Assembly: GCF_000003605.2 (NCBI RefSeq)
Contig: NW_003156244.1
Location: 136,788 to 147,680 of the forward strand
Direction: 5' to 3'
DNA length: 10,893 bases
Source of the DNA: Saccoglossus kowalevskii
Lineage: Eukaryota > Hemichordata > Enteropneusta > Harrimaniidae
A program made the position numbers and the translations under genes. Below the pieces are notes generated by a model that saw only the letters and a program-made list of their open reading frames with translations, did no database searches and was not told the origin of the DNA. Shown here piece after piece: positions 8,407 through 10,893 of the stretch (positions within the stretch are counted from its first letter, which is position 1; each line of letters starts with the position of its first letter).

Positions 8407-8420
8407 AATATTGCAATATT
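8407..8420. repeat. 14-bp perfect palindrome
   Basis: AATATTGCAATATT is a perfect uninterrupted palindrome just left of the duplicated segment at 8448-8500. It resembles a C/EBP-like dyad (TTGCAA) at its centre, but no regulatory role can be claimed from sequence alone. Confidence 0.5.
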
Positions 8421-8447
8421 TCAAATCTCATAGCACGAGACACCTGA

Positions 8448-8500
8448 TTAAAGGCGACGTGAGCAATGTTATTTTTTTAATCTGACTGAGTAAATAAATG
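8448..8500 (+). repeat. diverged direct duplication, copy 1
   Basis: TTAAAGGCGA followed by GCAATGTTATTT, TTTTAAT and a CTGACTGAGTAAATAAATG end aligns to 8568-8620 with scattered differences. It lies about 120 bp left of its partner, in the same orientation. Confidence 0.55.
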
Positions 8501-8567
8501 CAAAATTATCATACGTAATTCTCGGAATAACATTAATCATATATCATAACATAACAGGTGATATACT

Positions 8568-8620
8568 TTAAAGGTGAATAAAGCGATATTATTTGTTTTA
8601 ATGCTACTGTATGAATGAAC
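8568..8620 (+). repeat. diverged direct duplication, copy 2
   Basis: TTAAAGGTGA, then GCGATATTATTT, GTTTTAAT and CTACTGTATGAATGAAC, parallel to the copy at 8448-8500. Where copy 1 has GTAAATAAATG, copy 2 enters the GAAT/GAAC microsatellite, suggesting the microsatellite grew from the end of this unit. Confidence 0.55.
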
Positions 8621-8658
8621 GAACGAATGAATGAATGAACGAACAAATGAATGAATGG
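8611..8658. repeat. GAAT/GAAC tetranucleotide microsatellite
   Basis: About 11 tetranucleotide steps alternating blocks of GAAT and GAAC with one AAAT interruption. The block pattern suggests slippage after a T/C change in an ancestral unit. Confidence 0.9.
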
Positions 8659-8855
8659 TTTGAAGGACAAAAGTATGATAATTATATTTTAGTTCTGTCG
8701 ATGGTATTTACAAGTTATGAAATATTAATTTAACATGGATTTGGAAATTGTTCCCAAAATGTAATTTTGAAACAGTTTTATTTACCAATCACATATTTCG
8801 TACAAAGCACAAAATCCAAAAATTTGGTGACTTATTAGGTTAAAAGCTGTTGCTG

Positions 8856-8876
8856 ACATTTTTGAAACAAAAATGT
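8856..8876. repeat. 9-bp hairpin with 3-base loop
   Basis: ACATTTTTG (8856-8864) and CAAAAATGT (8868-8876) pair perfectly around AAA. It lies in AT-rich intron and no function is assigned. Confidence 0.6.
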
Positions 8877-9212
8877 AACAGAGTTCCCTATTTATTATTT
8901 ATTGGAGTTATAGTTATAATATTTAAAATAATTCCGCCCACATACACATATGCAATTAAAGCCATTACATTTACATACTTCCAAATTAATAGCATCACAA
9001 TTCGCTTTCTCTGATTTGGTAGTTTCCATGTTTTTTACGGTTAAAGTGGTAAATCAATATAGTAGACAATATCGAAACGATATATACGTGGCATATTAAT
9101 TATTGTGTCGAAAGGTTTGACGAATTAGACAAGTTTCCGTTTCGCTTACAGGCATTCAACCATGTTTAAATCTAACTATTGCTTGATTAAGTAGCACTTG
9201 ATTGAGTTGTTT

Positions 9213-9268
9213 TTAATTAATTAATTAATTAATTAATTAATTAATTAATTAATTAATTAATTAATTAA
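9213..9268. repeat. (TTAA)14 microsatellite, perfect
   Basis: Fourteen uninterrupted TTAA units (56 bp), self-complementary throughout, so able to extrude as a cruciform or slip. Absence of any substitution implies recent expansion or strong homogenisation. A short relative of under four units sits at 1365-1379. Confidence 0.97.
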
Positions 9269-9693
9269 TGAATAATGTTATGTCAAAATTAAACACGTGA
9301 TACTTTACGTAAATTATTTCAATATATTAAGCCCGCATCGTCCATAATTGGTGTGAGACGTTTTAATAATAATGATTTTAGCCAATTAAGTAATCACCGG
9401 TATGATAAATTTGGGAAAAATGCAATATATGTGTCGACAATTTCCATAATGTCAAAGGAGCATTATTGATAACTTTGAGTATTCGGTGGTATTTTGTTGG
9501 TAAAACATAGCGTTGTTTTACTCATAAACTGACTGAGTATTCGTTTGTTAATACAATGAACTTTTTAATGAACTTTTAATTGCGCATGTTCACTGAATTA
9601 CTTGTACGTACTATTAATTCAAAGTGAATTCCCAGTATTTCAGCGTGTATTTTCTCATCAACCGAATACCATATGTAGTGCAGAACAACATTT

Positions 9694-9713
9694 TAATTTA
9701 TAGTTATAAATTA
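9694..9713. repeat. 9-bp AT-rich hairpin
   Basis: TAATTTATA (9694-9702) pairs with TATAAATTA (9705-9713) around GT. An 8-base direct repeat TAGTGCAG flanks it on both sides (near 9676 and 9714). This may be the footprint of a very small inverted-repeat insertion, or chance. Confidence 0.45.
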
Positions 9714-10330
9714 TAGTGCAGTGCGTATCAGGTATATCGACAATATTTTAAACAATATACGAACCATATAACCCTAACGATCGTAATTAAGCAACGTATT
9801 TGAGCTTCATAAGCATAATGCCCAATACAAATGCCAACGCTACAAAAAAGCCCATGACTGGCGTACATCATAATAGTTTCTGGAAGTATATATTTCCTCA
9901 ATAACAAGTCAGTTTATTCATATATCAGCTAAATGTGTTGTAGCCATGTTAAATGAAATCGTTCTTGTTGTTCAGTATTCACAAACTTACTCCATCCCTA
10001 CACGTGATGCACTTCAATGAGGTTACAGGCAATCAGAAATGTCAGAAAACACTGAATACATCCTGATATGTTACATGTTCTGCACCATAATGACAAGGTC
10101 AATTCATATAACCTTTATCATCTGTTTTAAATTGCCTAAACGTAAACACTAAGCTTGGCAGCAACACCTGAACTTATTCATTAATTCGTCTTTATTGTAG
10201 TTTTCTTTTCAAAATGATATTTTTAACAATATCAAGCTTTGTACATGTAGTAAATAACACAGGCGGTACAAGATGACTTGTAATTTTACGTAGAAGCCAT
10301 CTTATTTCACTCAATGCAAAACAACGTACA

Positions 10331-10361
10331 ACCACAGTCCCGGTGTTGAGGGACCAGTGGT
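10331..10361. repeat. 10-bp interrupted hairpin in the GC-richer island
   Basis: ACCAC (10331-10335) pairs with GTGGT (10357-10361) and GTCCC (10337-10341) pairs with GGGAC (10350-10354), with a 1-by-2 internal loop and the 8-base loop GGTGTTGA. It marks the left edge of the GC-richer stretch running to about 10720. Confidence 0.6.
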
Positions 10362-10534
10362 CTGAGGTACAACCGAGTGTATTTCAGGCTGTCAGCCAGC
10401 CCAGCGTAACGAGTCGTCGGATTTACATTGTAGAGCAGTGGTATAATCCAGCCACAATATATATTTGCTGTGTCATGATCTCCTAATATCTACCGACCCC
10501 CAATGTCTGTGAATCACGGTAACTGGTGGGTCTC

Positions 10535-10555
10535 ACCACGGTTACCAACCGTGGT
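10535..10555. repeat. 9-bp perfect hairpin with 3-base loop
   Basis: ACCACGGTT (10535-10543) and AACCGTGGT (10547-10555) are exact reverse complements around ACC. Upstream GGTAAC (10518-10523) can alternatively pair with GTTACC (10541-10546). No T-run follows it, so a pol III or bacterial-type terminator is not supported. Confidence 0.75.
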
Positions 10556-10815
10556 CTCACGCAGAAAATCATGCAAGTGTTGACTTGTGGCATATGTCCT
10601 GTTATAAAAACAAAAGCATGGCACGCCGAACACGCTGAGTTCTTTCCGGCCGCTGTGTGTCTGATTGTTAGTACGTGGCGGTGTGTAGACCATCTGTACA
10701 CACAAACCTAACAATACAGCCAGAACGTGACATACAGTATATACATATATATAATATTTAACATAATATAAATGAATTAAACGTCACAACAATACTAGAT
10801 ATAGGTAGTTTCGGG

Positions 10816-10854
10816 CACCGTCACTGAAACTATGTTGAGGAACGGTGTTTCAGT
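10816..10854. repeat. inverted repeats with alternative pairing
   Basis: ACTGAAAC (10823-10830) and GTTTCAGT (10847-10854) form an 8-bp stem with a 16-base spacer. CACCGT (10816-10821) can pair with ACGGTG (10842-10847), overlapping the right arm by one base. This is close to the window edge and may continue beyond it. Confidence 0.45.
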
Positions 10855-10893
10855 TAAACGTGGTATGGTGCTAATCGTGATATCGACGATGGG

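Larger units (their letters stand above)
4788..10893 (-). other. upstream intron (partial), phase 2; no further exon recognised
   Basis: Over 6.1 kb of sequence 5' of the internal exon on the gene's strand. The preceding FBXL16 segment should end in an LVLDR-like peptide with a phase-2 donor. I searched both strands by eye for that segment and for RITDMAL-like coding and found none. The simplest reading is one long intron running past the window. It contains only repeats, hairpins and AT-rich sequence, listed separately. A diverged small exon could have been missed. Confidence 0.6.

Noticed and set aside
10430-10450. TAGAGCAGTGGT resembling a pol III A box.
   Set aside because: No B box follows at a suitable distance and no cloverleaf can be formed.
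10483-10714. Three overlapping open frames on both strands.
   Set aside because: They coincide with a GC-richer island where stops are rare, and no frame shows a known domain. Recorded as a finding, not as genes.

Overview
The window looks like animal nuclear DNA, AT-rich and almost entirely non-coding, carrying the 3' end of one interrupted protein gene on the minus strand. The evidence for a metazoan is two exons with canonical splice sites that together encode the C-terminal leucine-rich repeats of an FBXL16-like F-box protein, separated by a kilobase-scale intron filled with decayed minisatellites. A marine invertebrate such as a mollusc would fit, but nothing here fixes the taxon. There is no bacterial or viral gene organisation.

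Layout. 1-505: a poly-C run, then a degenerate minisatellite of about 34 bp per unit. 506-1940: gene-free 3' flank, probably including the 3' UTR, with two hairpins. 1941-2089 (minus): terminal coding exon with stop codon. 2090-4638: intron of 2,549 bp holding a 27-bp array, a 36-bp repeat, one copy of a 33-bp dispersed repeat, and a GC-richer segment open for 56 codons. 4639-4787 (minus): internal exon. 4788-10893: no further exon could be recognised. It is read as one long upstream intron (at least 6.1 kb), containing a tRNA-like relic, a C/T-rich degenerate minisatellite (about 7400-7900), a diverged duplication ending in a GAAT/GAAC microsatellite, a perfect (TTAA)14, several hairpins and a GC-richer island near 10330-10720.

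The two exons join in frame: the internal exon ends with the first base of a Gly codon and the terminal exon begins with the other two. Both introns fall directly before the cysteine that opens a 25-residue leucine-rich repeat, so the internal exon carries exactly two repeats. The F-box and earlier repeats must lie beyond position 10893. I found no new multi-gene system. The best results are the split gene and several repeat families that may be undescribed.
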